From Panopea generosa (taxonomy: Eukaryota > Mollusca > Bivalvia > Adapedonta > Hiatellidae), in the NCBI GenBank assembly GCA_029582155.1, contig CM055895.1, positions 21,617,171-21,681,170 on the forward strand: a stretch of 64,000 nucleotides of DNA. Reading direction: 5' to 3'. The position numbers and the translations under genes were made by a program. Below, piece by piece: positions 31,400 through 45,000 of the stretch (positions are counted from its first letter, which is position 1; each line of letters begins with the position of its first letter). The notes under the pieces were generated by a model. The model ran no database searches. It worked only from the letters and a program-made list of their open reading frames with translations, and was not told the origin of the DNA.

Positions 31400-33260
31400 T
31401 CTTATTTTAAAATCAGGGCTGAGACTCATTTTCAGCTTGCGCGATGGTGCATTATTCGTCGTCTGTCATCCATTAGCAGCACTTTCTCTGAAACCACTAG
31501 GCCAATTAAACTCAAACTTCACATGGATGTTTGTGTTGCATAGGAGACTAAACAGAAGAATTTTTTTTTTTCAATCTAAAATTCAAGATGACCACCTATA
31601 CTAAAAATAGTCCAAAACTTAAAAAATTTTCTTCTCACGAACCTACCACTAGATTTTGAAAATATTTACGCAGTAATGATAACCAACAATAGTTCTATAT
31701 TAACACATAAGCATTGTTTTAGTCAAGGAGATTCAGATTTATAAAAATGACCAAGTTCCATTGTCTTAAAGGATCAGGATGGGCACCAAAAGGGTAAAAA
31801 TTGGAAATTACAAAAAACGTTTTCTTAAAAAACTGTCACTCACATTTGCTCATATTTGGCATAAGTTATCCCTATGTGTAGGGGTTTGAAGGAAGATAAG
31901 AATTAAGGGGCTAAAAAGTATAGGGGTCCTGTAAGGGGACTTAGCAAATAAATAGGGATACTATGGGAAAACCAGAAAATTCTAATTTTTTCATCCATTT
32001 GGGCAAAATTATTACCGTATTCAATTCAAGTTCTGAAACATCATCTAGTCATAGAAAATAAGATTTGGTTTAAGAAGGTGAATCGACTTTCCATAAGGGG
32101 CCAGGGTGGGTAAAAAAAAGGGTTAAAATAGAAAATTTTCAAAAAAATCTGGTCAGTCAAATTTGTTCATATTTGATATAGATCCCATTGAGTATGGGTT
32201 TAAAGTTTGAACAAATCAAGGGGCTTGTATTCATAGGGGCCCTGTAAGGAAACTGAGTTTTATATAGGAATACTATGGGAAAACTGCTCATTTCCATTTT
32301 TTTCATCCATTCATGGTCTTTTTTTATTCAGTTCGAGTTCTGAAGCATCTTCTGGTCATAACAATTACGATTTTGTTCAATAAAATAAGATGGACTGATT
32401 TTCCAAAAGGGGCCAGGTGGGGTCACAAAATGTTAAAAATTGAACATTTTCAAAAATCTATTCTTAACAACTGATCGGTCAAATTTGTTCATATTTGATA
32501 TAATAAATTTTCCCTATGATTAAGAGTTTTAAGTTTGTACCAGTCAAAGGGCACTGGGATGTATAGAGGCCCTGAAAAAGAACTTTCAGTTATACTTGGG
32601 AATACTATGGGAAAATGGAACATTGTCATTTTTATGTCCATTTGCGTAAATATATTGTTCAATTTGAGATCTAAAGCATTGTCTAGCAACAGTAAATTTG
32701 ATTTTGTTCAATAAAGAGGATTGAATTTCCATAAGGGGCCAAGGGTGGGTGCAGTGGCAATTTTGATAAAATTTGGAATTTTCATAAATTTTTCCTCTAA
32801 ATAACCTTTCTGTCAAACTTGTTCATATATTATATATATTAACCTTACATCAGCAAGGGATTATTGGTTCTACAAATCAAGGAGCTGGGGTATAAAGGGA
32901 CCCTGCAAGATGACTTTAACATAGGAATATTATGAGGAAAAAATGAAAAATTTCATTTTTGCATCCATGTATCAAAAAAAACTTTTATTTAAAACCTAAA
33001 GCATTTCTGTTCATAACAAAATCCCTATGAGTGGAATTGAAGTTTTGACAAATCAAGGAGCTAGGATGTGGAAGGGTTTTGCCAGTGAATGGTATGGGAA
33101 TTTAAAGTATTTACATTTCATTGCAATCAACTTTTTGTTCAGTATTTATCTAAAAGGGGTTAAGACGACCCCCAAAAAAGGTTAATATTTTGAAATTTCA
33201 AAAAGTTCTATGGCCACTATGAACCACTAGAGCGTCCTCTGGACCTCTTGTTAAATCAGG
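31400..33260 (+). repeat. Bivalve interspersed repeat with ~315-335-bp degenerate tandem units
   Basis: Head-like block 'ttgcgcgatggtgcattattcgtcgtctgtc', then repeated modules. Each has an 'aattttcaaaaat' stretch, 'tttgttcatatttgatata', 'ccctatgagt', 'aatcaaggggct', 'ggggccctgtaagg' and 'aatactatgggaaaa'. The 'gttcatattt' words fall at about 31850, 32163, 32481 and 32818. Confidence 0.7.
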
Positions 33261-33334
33261 GCTTAGCATCAGTTTCGACACAGATTATATGGCATCTAAT
33301 TTAAATGGTGAAGAAAGATGTAAGAATGAATGAT

Positions 33335-33487
33335 AGTGGAAACACTATCTTTCCACAAGTAACTAGCAATCTTTCTCACATATAGAGTTTTGGACCATGC
33401 TGGGCTCAAATCCATGACCACATCCGTGAGGGGCAAGTGATCTTGAAACTGTGTTTTAGACCACTAGGCCACAGATGACCCATTTAG
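33335..33487 (-). mobile_element. SINE family E, truncated copy
   Basis: Carries ttccacaagtaactagcaatct, then tcacatatagagttttggac, and a tRNA-like end (gaccactaggccacagatga), as in the copies at 21615 and 60651. Confidence 0.65.
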
Positions 33488-33540
33488 GAATTTAAAATTG
33501 ATCAAGAAACAATGAAATAATAAAGTATTGCCTTTTTTTT

Positions 33541-33735
33541 ATTAACTTTATTTTACTTTGATTGTGAAACAAGTTTTTACTTCTACATATTATCTCGAAG
33601 TCTTCCTGGATAGAACCAGTACTAAGCATATGCGGAACAAGCGTCTTACTCAAGGACACCACACATAGTCGTGACAGATGATAGAACTCTCAACCCACAA
33701 TTATGGGCCTGATGCTCGACCACTGAACCATTTTG
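33541..33735 (-). mobile_element. SINE family B, inverted copy
   Basis: On the minus strand the head is ggttcagtggtcgagcatca. The body 'ttgagtaagacgcttgttcc' and the tail 'aaaaacttgtttcacaatca' are shared with copies at 20451 and 41672. Confidence 0.7.
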
Positions 33736-35411
33736 ATTTTGGGTCACAATTTTCAATTAAAGTAAAATATTCCTCCTGCAAGATCAGGCATTACTAAAAA
33801 ATTCCTTATTTACCATTTCCTTACCCATAATATCAGAAGTGGGAAGGTTATTAGGTTGTATTTCATTTTGAAACTATTTATAAAATACAAGAAAGTATTC
33901 TTAAAACAGCAAAACAAACGAGGGTGGGGGTGGGGGGGATAGAACTATAAAATATCACTTCTGGCTGAGCAGCTAGTGTAACAACCGGTAATTTTGGCCT
34001 TCTCATTTCTCGTGCATATACATGTACATACATCTATTTGCTGGTAAGCAGAAAAACAACAATAACTACAATACAGTATTGTTATAAAATTTTGCAATTT
34101 TTATTTTTTTGATATTTTGCATTTCTAAGGAATTTCATTCACAATACATATTTATATCTCGATGTATTACGGCTTAAGAATGCTTCTGATACATACTAGC
34201 AGATCTGTACAAATAAATAAACAATTACGGACGGATAGATAAATATCAATAGAGTTTTGTACGATTAAATGCGTGACCTGTATCTCTCTAACTTTACAAA
34301 TCTCTACTGAAAATCAATGAGAATATTAATGAGATATTTTGTGAATTATTCAGTGTCAATGTCTCAATGTCAACACTCATGTTTAAAATGCAAAAGCCAT
34401 AATTCCCAGTATATATCTACATCAGGGCATAAAATTTACAATAGTTAATAATCTAGACATGAAAATTCAATTTTCAACTTTCGTGAAAAATGAAATGGTT
34501 TCTAAGCAAAATGTGATGCAAGTTACGAAATATGATTAAATAATAATTACTTCCACAAAAAAGGTGATACCTAATATACACATATGCATGACTTTCTGAC
34601 AGAGGATAAAAAATAACTAAACTAGAAAACCATATCAGCCTTGTTTTTATATAAAATAACTTTAATACATTAATCCCTTGATCAATTACTGGATACCTGG
34701 TCAAGCGGTCGGGCATCAAACTTGGACAATTAAATTAAATTTGCTTAGTACCGACTCTACCCAGAAAAATACCATGCATGATCATGCAGGGTATTGGAAC
34801 ATTTTCACAATCAATTAAAACTAAATATGTTAAACTGATGTGCAAAGTTGGCAGTAAAATGACATCAATTTTGAATAAATTTAATCTAGATCAGTTAAAT
34901 GATAAACAACATATAAAATTGGAGATGATCCATATGGACCACCATATATAACCTCTTCATAATAAAATGTTAGTGCCAAACTACTGTATTTCTAATTCCC
35001 CTTCAGCTACTGTAGTTTTGTACTAATAACTAAATATATGATGTATATAAATATGGCTACAACAAAATAATTGATTTCATACATAGATTTTAAAATATTC
35101 AGATCTTACAAGTTGAAAACATTTAAATGGTTTCACTTCATTAACATTTACTTCTAAACTAACCTTAGATTTAATCTAAATTATAACAGGTTACTTAAAC
35201 ATTCATCAATCAGAACCAATAAAACAAGAAAATATAGGTGGAACTGATTGGATGCTCCCCAAAGTGAGTGACTCTGTACCATAATACTATGGTAATGATA
35301 TTGAACAGGGGAAGTAACTGTGAGAGTTCTAAATAGAAGTCAATACATTATTTTTTATTTTGTGATATAATACATTGTACAACATACTTTGAAATAGGTA
35401 ATTATGATGCA
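33736..35411. other. Spacer between repeats and the WDR90 3' end
   Basis: AT-rich DNA. A G-rich tract (gaGGGTGGGGGTGGGGGGGat) lies at 33920-33940. No gene is recognised. Part of it may be WDR90 3' UTR. Confidence 0.45.
35354..35359 (-). promoter_or_regulatory. Candidate WDR90 polyadenylation signal
   Basis: TTTATT on the plus strand reads AATAAA for the minus-strand gene, about 580 bases after the stop. Chance matches are common in this AT-rich DNA. Confidence 0.3.
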
Positions 35412-35650
35412 TCCTAGCAAGTTTCCTGAGGGTTGTAGAGAAAAAGCGTGGACAAGAATTTGGTCACAGACAGAATCAAAGGGCCATAACTCCGTGAAAA
35501 ATCATCGAACTGGAACACAAACAATATGTGCATCTGCACTTGGTAAAAATGCATCCTAGCAAGTTTCATAAAATTCCAACCAGAGGTTGTAGAGAAATAG
35601 CCTGGATGGACAAAGTGGCGACTATATGCTTCCCGCTTTGGGGGTGCATA
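35412..35650. repeat. Bivalve 'gggccataactcc' repeat in the WDR90 3' region
   Basis: Contains atcctagcaagtttc twice, ggttgtagagaaa twice, and aagggccataactccgtgaa. This is a characteristic bivalve interspersed repeat. It falls in the presumed 3' UTR. Confidence 0.65.
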
Positions 35651-35938
35651 ACAACAAACAATTGTACTTAAAACCCAGTCTAAAATCAATTTCACCTAGG
35701 TGCTTGCCTAAAATCACAAACCCCTTGTCATTTTGTTGGCTTTTAAGTTGTAATGTAGTTATTACTACATGTATTAACTATAGATATGCTTGTAAAACTT
35801 CAGGCTGAATATTTAAAAGAAACAATTATCACAACAGTCAAAGCCACATGAAATGGAAACAATTCAGTATGTACAATTATCACAAATGCTTTTTAACAGT
35901 TTCACTTTTGTTCAAATACATGTTTATACATGGCAACT

Positions 35939-36093
35939 TCACAACATCACTTCCCATATAAATATTTCTGAATGTGATGCTGTAAACAGAAATTTTCCAT
36001 CAGGAGAGAATTTGACAGCCTGCACTCGGTCATTATGGCCGATAAAGTCCTGAAAACTTCCCTCATAATAATCAATCAGTTTGAGTAGACGTT
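35939..36093 (-). CDS. WDR90: WDR90 terminal exon with stop
   Basis: TTTCAG|AACGTC. Finishes a split Glu, then RLLKLIDYYEGSFQDFIGHN, VQAVKFSPDGKFLFTA, EIFIWEVML and TGA. The last blade ends a few residues before the stop, as in WDR90. Confidence 0.93.
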
Positions 36094-39000
36094 CTGAAAA
36101 TAGAAAAATCGATATTTGAACTAGTATAATGCATAGCGTTTTTTATAAATCGACCTACATGGGCTTTTTTGTTTTAATACTCATACATTTTAATTAACCA
36201 AAATGTATTCCAGAAGACTTAATATTGGATTTGTGTTATCTAAAATCTAATTACAGAATAAACGTTTATTTTCTCGTTGTTTTTTTTTCAAATTAAATTC
36301 AGCTTTGATTGAAATGCATGAAAAATAATGTCATTCAAATACAAGTACTTAAGTTCTATGGTGAATAAGTCCTGTAAAAAGCAACTTTTATAAATAACGC
36401 ATTCAAAGAAAATATCAAAAGAATATTTACAATATCTAGATATATACATGTACTGTTATGTTACAAAACTTTTATTTGGTAAGTAAGCTGCATACATAAA
36501 AAAAAATAAAATATAAGACTCTTTACTACACATTGGCCATCAGACAAAACACACATGCATCTTTACATCTATATCAAACAAATTTCCTGGTTTAGGATTA
36601 CATGCAGACTTGGGAGTACACAGCAAGAAAATGCTTATATTATAAACATTTATTTTAAGATATTAACTAACCATTGGCACCCAGTGCTATGAGGGGACAT
36701 TCAGCCACCAGGTCTAGACTCTGGCTCCAGTGAGTCAATGCCAGTGTACGTATCACCTGAAACATAATCATAGAACAATTCTCATGTCAAATTAATCAAA
36801 TATTATTCTCACAAAGACATAATGTACGAAGTATGATACATCATAATTTTATACTATGTCCTCAAAATTTTAACATTTTGTATATTATACACATATAACA
36901 GTGTGTTCAACCTCAGTTTTGGTATATTGGGGTAATCCTTCTGGAAAAAGGTCCTGTATTACATGGACACAAATCATTGTAATTTCTTTTGATATTTGAT
37001 ATGCAACACTGCATTATTAAAAGAGTCTATTTCTGGTGCCCATTTCCCCCACCCCCGACATGGAAAGAGTTCATTATAATGTAGCACTAACTAACCAATG
37101 ATACCAGGACTTGTGTTCTGGGAACCATAGTCTGGCCAATCAAATACAGTAACATCTGTTTAGCAGTTTAATCTGCACCCTATATGCAATTTGCGCCATT
37201 TGTGATAAATACAAGTGTAAGGCACGACCTAGATCTAACACTAATACAGAAAAAGGATTCCTTCACACCAAGCTACATGTATATATGTAGACAGGGTAAG
37301 TGTTAAGTTGGAAAAAAACAATTATATTTTTCTTGTGAAAAAAAAAACATCTATATACTCTCATCATTTCAGTCATAATCATTCAGTCTTTTTACAAATA
37401 CATGTATCTGCACTGAAGAAAAAAATCAACAAATTTTTGCTAACCTTTCTCTGAGAGAGACTGTAAAACTGGAGTTGCTTCTGCATACCATATCCTGTAT
37501 ACAGGATAATGTCTGGTTCCTCCGGGGAGAATCTGGCAATACTGGGGGGTAACTTACTGTAACAGCCCTACCAATAAAACACAATGCAATTAAACAGCCT
37601 TCAATGTGCCCTTGTTTTGTGTTTTGTTATAGTTAAAGGGTGTCACTGCATTGAAAGTATTTCAATATAGATGGGAAGATTGGTAAATAACAGCATGTAA
37701 TAATAATGATTATGACTATTTATTTTACAATAAAAATATAGATTTTATCTACAACTCATAGCCTAGAAACCATTGCAGTTTGTGATCACAGCAATTAAGA
37801 CAGTTAAAATGGTCACAAAAAAATACTTTCAACTATAAATATATTTCAAATTATTAAGGTACCCAATGGATATTGTACACTATGTAAAATCAGATCACTT
37901 GCTAAAATAAGGGTTCATACATTTTCAAATATTTGCACGATACATGTAGATCATTATTCTAAACAAATGGTCAGTCGAATCATTAGATTGTCCAGAATTA
38001 CTGGATACTTTAAATTTTTTCAATACAAATAATCAAACCTACAATAATTCACAATTCCATACCTGACTGTCCTTGGGTAGTATTGAACCATCAGGTCCAA
38101 AGGCTGGTGCTGGGAATGTTAGCCAATCAACTAACTCACAGAAATCCTTTGACCAATCAGCAGACCATACACTGACACGCCTATCAGCACTTGTAGCCAA
38201 CCATAACAAAGGGGCTGAAACTCCTACATCCTGGTCCTAAAGATATTGAAATAAAACTATTAACACAAACTGAATACAGAATCAGCTAGCCATTAATCCC
38301 CCACCCCCACCCCACTAAAGTCAAAATGGTCACATCCAGAAAAGAAACCAACAAAATCATAACTACATGTTTAAGACATGTTTGTACATGTATTTTATAA
38401 ATAAATTATATACATTCTAATGTCAGTGCTCCAGATAAGCACTGTTTGGGGGTATTCAAGCATTGAAATTTCTGAATAAAATATTGAAATTTAAATTGAG
38501 GGGTAAAATAAGCATTTGTTATTCTCAATTCCAGTGTTGATTAGTTAGTTATAAATGGCAATTTGATACGAGAGTTCATTTTAACCCTTAACATTTTGAC
38601 AATAAGCATTGCATACTTATTTAAGGAGTAAAATACTTATTTGAAGAAAAGCTTATCTGGAGCACTGTAATGTGATTTTCAAATTATTTGAATGAAAGTA
38701 ATAATTTTATATTTGGAATTCCTAGACAAAATTATAACATTTTTGCTTGATAACAGAACTCTTGTATTTTTTTTCCATTCAATGTCCATATTCAATATTC
38801 ATTTTTAACTTTGTGAAGAATGCCGAATATTCCTTTGTATTTAAAACAATTCTGCTAAATGGTAATAATATGCTGACCTGTTTATTTGTAACATCAATAT
38901 TAGTGATTGGGGCACCCTTGTGGTCACTTATGACTCTTACTGTCATGCCCGTGGTGGGACTACTGACCGCTATCAAACCATCGCTTCCTCCAGAAATGAT

Positions 39001-42000
39001 CATACTTCCTGCAATACATTTAAACACATCAACACCAAAAGGAAAAAAAAACCCATATATATCTTTCTTTAATTTTATTAATTTACAACATTATTGCGAT
39101 GAACTTTTGAATAGTACAACTTATGACAGTTAGTTTACTTTATTTTTCAAATACAAAATTATTGTTTAGTTTGTGTATTGTTTTGAACATGTAATTCAAA
39201 TAACAAAAACGTATGAATTACAATTTGGTCAATTTCTTACCCTTTTTGTTAATATTATATGTATATTGTAAATCATACTATACTACATCAGAAATGAAAG
39301 ATTCACACAATGTAACGCAGAGTCCAAGATTATAAATCTTTGTTCCATGTTCATCTTCAGATTTATTGCTAAACTCATAAACAAATTGACCCATTGAGAC
39401 AAAATAAATACAAATACCTGTATATTTCTATCTCAAATTTGCAGTAATGCTTTCACATTCGAGGTTGAGTCAAGTGTTCGCTCTTTAATTTGTGTTTTAT
39501 ACAATTCGCGAAAATTGCATTTGGAGTATGAATTTTGAGATGTGCGTAAAAAATGTATTTTATAACCCCGGCCAAGGTATGTAATCAATAAAAGCACAAT
39601 CCCAAATATACATATACACAGTAAAAATTTTGAAATAATATGCAAACATTAATTTGTGTAAAGAAAAAAAAAATTTGTGTAAAGGTAATACTGATGTTGT
39701 CATTTATGTGATAATTATTAATTTTAATTAAGCGATGCCTTTAGATAACCTACCATCTGATGAGAAACTGATGGCTGTGACAGAGACAGCGTGAGGATGC
39801 ATCTTCAGAACCATCTCGACATTGTTCACATCAAACATACGTACAGTGCCATCACTGTAGCCCGCAACAACATAGGGCATCTTCTCCTTCCTCTCGTGGG
39901 AGATTGCCGCCACGTCTGATGTGCCGCTAACACGTGTCACAGTTGTCGTGGATACGGGAGCAAAACTTAGACATGTGCATGACTGAAGTTAAAAGTAATG
40001 CACAGGCATAAGTGGTAGTGAATATATTTAACGAGTTGTAAAGAAAAAGTAAATGTGAAAGATGACTCACAGAAGACAACAAAGCTCACCCATGCAAAGA
40101 TTGAGATTGGAGGAAAACACCAAAATTTAAACACAACTAAAAGCAAGAGTTCAACCTTGGTGTCTACAGAACAAGGATCTTTAAAGACGTGTCCTTGCTG
40201 GTTCTACTCAGGAATTCATTTAGCATGATCTGTTTTAGAGGTAAAAATGTGTTTCATAGTTAATGTTAATTATGTAGGTCTAAAGTATTAAAATATATAC
40301 CTGATCTTTGACCTGGAACTGTAATGCCTGCTCCCTGTCATGGACAGACCAGAGTCTCACACTGCCATCATCAGCACAGGAGCCAAGTAATTCACTGTTA
40401 CATAAAGACAATCCATTCACCTGCAGACAAACATACCAGACATTTCTATATACATGTATTAACACAAATTAGCAACATTTACAAGTACCTTTATATTTCA
40501 ATTTGTTCATCATGATTCATCCAACTATTACAAATGCTACATGTAATCTTCAACTTTAGTTCAGTTAGGTTACATATTGCATATTTCAATGCAATGGGCC
40601 GTGCCCGATTAGCTCAATTGGTTATGCGTCTGACTATCAATCTAGGGGTCGTGAGTTCCAATCCCAGCCCCGCAAGTTTCCGTGATGACTATATACAACA
40701 TTGTGTCTCATTATCATTTGTCTCTCACCGCCGATTCAAGTTCAATAATTTAAAGACACCAGTACCTTTGTGATTATTTGGACATGGAAGATCCTTTATA
40801 TACGTGTTTCAAAACTAAGCTTTCAACTGTTTATTTAGACATGTACCTTATTCATATGGCTGGACACCAGCCTAATACTGGTTCTCTCTCCCCAGTTGAT
40901 GTACCACAGTGTTCCAGCAGAAGTTCCGACAATGCCCTACAATAAAAATAAAAGTTGTAATGAAATACTGTGGCTTCTACATATGAATAGCTTACCCTGT
41001 ATTTATTAGCATTAGAATAGTTGTTGGTATCAAATCAGGGTTCCCACAAGTGCTGTTACAAATTCAGATTTTTCCGTAACCAGATCAATTAAAATCCCAC
41101 AGGTGTTGTATAAAATTCCTAGAAATTTCCTAAACATTTCCTTAGCTAGATGTCAATTTTCCTAGACTAATTCACAAGATATGTTAAAGTCTGTTTTGCT
41201 CTTCCATATATAAAGTATTGTTTAAATTTTCTTTGACCAAGTTTCTTTATTTCAATTCCTCCTTAATATATATTTTTAAAGATTAAATTTTATATCCATA
41301 AAACTGAAAAACATTTATATGACAATTCCAATATTTTTTTTTTATTTTTCCCAATAGCTTTTTACTAAATTCTAACCCTTCACTGACCAAAAAAACATGA
41401 CCAATTCCCAACTCTGAAAGAAAATTCCACTGACTGTCAGAACCCATAAATGGTCTCATACTTCAAAAGACTTAAAAGTAAGGTCTTAATCTTCTGAATA
41501 CCCATCATAGACTCTTCCATTCTTAACTTTGGAACATTCCATTATCGTTTCAAACAGATGTTAATAAGAATTTACCGACTATAAACTAAGGTTAACCATA
41601 ATTAAACAAAGTTTCTACATGACTTAACAGGATCTACAATATTCTTCAATAGTATCGCTGATATTAACAGTGTGGAGTGTATAGTCCAGTGGTAGAGCAC
41701 CGATCCCATGATCGGAGGATCGTGGGTTCGATCCTCCACCATGGCTATGTGCGGTGTCCTTGAGCGAGACACTTTTCTGCATATACTTAGTACTGGTTCT
41801 AACCAGGAAGACTTTGAGCATGATTTGCCTAATTTGTAAGAACTTGTTTCACAATCAACATAAAATAAATAAGTTTAAACTAAACTAACAGTAGGCCAAG
41901 ACAAAGCAATGAAAGTTTTAATGTACAGATGGATGGACACAAATTTATGTCCATAGAATGAGAACCAATACTATGTTCCTTCATTTTTCCAAGAAAAGGA

Positions 42001-45000
42001 GTTGAACAGAATAAAGACATGAGTGAGAACCAAACCAATATACTAACCATGTCCATAGCCTCGTCAAATGCTGCAGAAACAATAGCACCGTCCAAATTCA
42101 TCTCATCCTCCATGGTGAGGCCCCCTGTACGCACGTTGTAGTGTTCCCCTGGAAGCCTCATCTCTCCCACCCCAACCACTGACCACACCCGCAGGTTTTT
42201 ACCAACACTGCCGGTCAACAGCTGGTTGCCACGGGATACCAGTACATCTGGAATGGTGGTTAATTATATAAATAATATATATATTAAACAATATCATAGT
42301 CATGGTTCAAATCTGCTTAATAAAATATTTTATGACAGCATGTGTGTAAGATACAAACTGTATGTTGTATGTAAATTGCAATTAACATCTACTGAGACCG
42401 GACTCTAAGTAATGGTAATTTTTTCTATGATTTATTCACATATACAAAATTAAATAGCACAATACAGCCAACTGCTGACATTCAGAAACATTGATATTCA
42501 GACTAATGAAATATGTTTACATACAATTATTGTCTGATGATGATGCTATGGACCAGGAGTGCATTTTCACAAAACAAAACATTAACCAACAATTATTCAT
42601 AATATCTTTAACATTCTGACATATAACTAAGAAATTGTCATATCGACTTTTGGCGATTTTTATCAGAAGTTTTTTTGTGAAACGCAGCCCTGATCTATTA
42701 GGCCTTGGTGAACAAAACCTATGTACAAGCATTTTGATTGGTCACTCTTCAAGTCATTGTGGTGAATGATTGGATGGATATGGAAACAGCAGTGACAGCA
42801 CAAATGTCAATTACACTTGTATTAGGTGAATATCACTTTCCATGGGTGGACATTGATCAGTAGTCAACCAATCGGAACAGTGGAAATTATATAATAAATC
42901 CAAATATTAATGATGTTCAACTTACATTTAACTAGACAAACATTTAGATTTGCAATACCTGTTCATACCTTAAAAAAACTATATGGTGTACATACATGTA
43001 CATTAGGTTTGAAAACAAGAATATGCAATTAATGTTCAAACATCCGTATATAAGAACATGTAATTTACACATAATTAGACATTGCAGGAAAACCTGCTTA
43101 TGATTCAACAACTGTTTTGTTATTTGTACAATATCAAATTAACCATGTTAATTTCACTGTTTAACACTGTTATTTTGTCAACTTCAAATTTCTTGCCAAC
43201 TTCACATCTCTTACCTATTTCTGATGAGTCAGCTTCCCAGTGCATAAAGCAGCTGTTGTTGTTTGTGTCCCAGGCTGCCACCTTACCATTGTCTGATGCT
43301 GTATATAAAGTACTGTCCCCTGCATATACCATGCACGTGAACTCCACACAGCCCCCTTTATTTCCCTGAAAGACAACATTCCTTGTATTATAAAGAAATA
43401 AACTCTTAAAATGTAATGATTTTTTAAAAAAGGGAACCTGCTTATGACTTGATTTTAGATTTGTTAACAAACTGTTAAACATTATAAAGAAAAGAGAACT
43501 CCTACTATAATGTGTGGATCATGAATCTAAAACAAAAAACTTTCTTGTTTGCCAAGTAACCTTGGATGCTATTAAAATTTATAGAAGCTTCTTTCTTGTT
43601 TAAGGAATTGTGGAGGGTGTGGTCCAGTGGTAAAGCATCAAACCCAGGATTGGAGGGTCATTTGTTCAATTCTCCCAGCTTTGTGTGGTGTCTTTGAGCA
43701 AAACACTTTTTCAGCAAGTCAATTGTCAACATCCACTTAACTTTGCAATGATTCTCCAACATCTAATTCCTAAATAATGAGATGCAAATGAAATTTAAGT
43801 GACTGCTACAACTCGTCTGCAATGAACACAACTTTTTATAGAAATCTTCAGGTTTCTTATACATCAATTCACAGGAATAATTCTTACAGAAGATTTCAAG
43901 AACAGAGATTCATCTGGCACCTCAGCCTCATGTACATTCAGACAAATGTTTGATGTTGTCTCATCCAGCAACCAGAATAGCACCATTCCATCATACCCAA
44001 CAGAGGAAAACTCATTGACTGTGTAAGGATCCCATCGTACATCATGTATGGGGCTGGCAGCCTTTGATGTTGTTAGTACACAGTAGTTATGGGTGCTCCA
44101 GATCACTATGGTATTGTCCCGATAATCACCTGGAATACAACCATCAATAATTAGTTAACAACTAATGCGACCTACATGTACAAGTAGCAAATCTTTACTG
44201 TCTTATATATAAATAAGAACAAATATTCCAGCCAGTTTAAATACCGTATATTCCCTAATTAACGCCCCCGGGGGCGTTACATTTTACAAGGTGGGGGTGT
44301 TTATAAAAGATAAAAAAAAGCAAATTTAACGACAGTTAAAAATACAATAAAACCAATAAAACCATGGAAAAAACCTTAAATCCGGTTTAAATCCCTGAAA
44401 AAGTGGTTCATAATTATTTTGGAGTGAATGAAATAATCAACATAGGATGAAAAAAAGCTGAAAATCGGTATGAAATTACTAGTCTGTGTACTGGAATATC
44501 TGAATTTATGGTCAGTGTACTCTTCACTTTAAATCACTTGGACGCTTGCTCTTATCAACGTGGAACAATGAGCTTACAGGGTACACAGACTAACCGCATT
44601 TTCCAACGTTTTATAATGTTTTAATCGGCAGACGTTATTTTTACTAGTATTCAACAGCAAATACGGGGAAGTATTTGTTTAACCAAAAGTGGTTAAATGG
44701 TCACCCAAGATAAAAACAATGGGTTAAAGAGTTCAAAGGTAATAAACACTTCGCTAATTGTTGTCTGTGTAACAAAATAATCGATCAGGGAAAGATGGGC
44801 GAATACGCACTCAAATTGCATATACGTTTTATTTTTTAATTTTCCAGAAAAATAGGTGGGGGGCGTTTATTAGAGTGGGGGCGTTTATAAGGGAATATAC
44901 GGTATACACACTTTTTATTTAACCATCGTAAAAATAGAAATTGTCAAATTCTTTCAGAACTATTTCAGAAACAATTTTTCAGTAACATCTTTAAAAGAAA

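Noticed and set aside
38747-39133. 128-codon plus-strand ORF
   Set aside because: It overlaps the antisense of a well-supported WDR90 exon (38878-39008) and includes intron DNA on both sides.
41672-41745. tRNA gene-like sequence with A- and B-box words
   Set aside because: The anticodon arm does not fold with a normal 7-base loop, and the sequence continues into a body and tail shared with other copies, so it is a SINE head. The same holds for 20451, 23440, 47506 and 59152.
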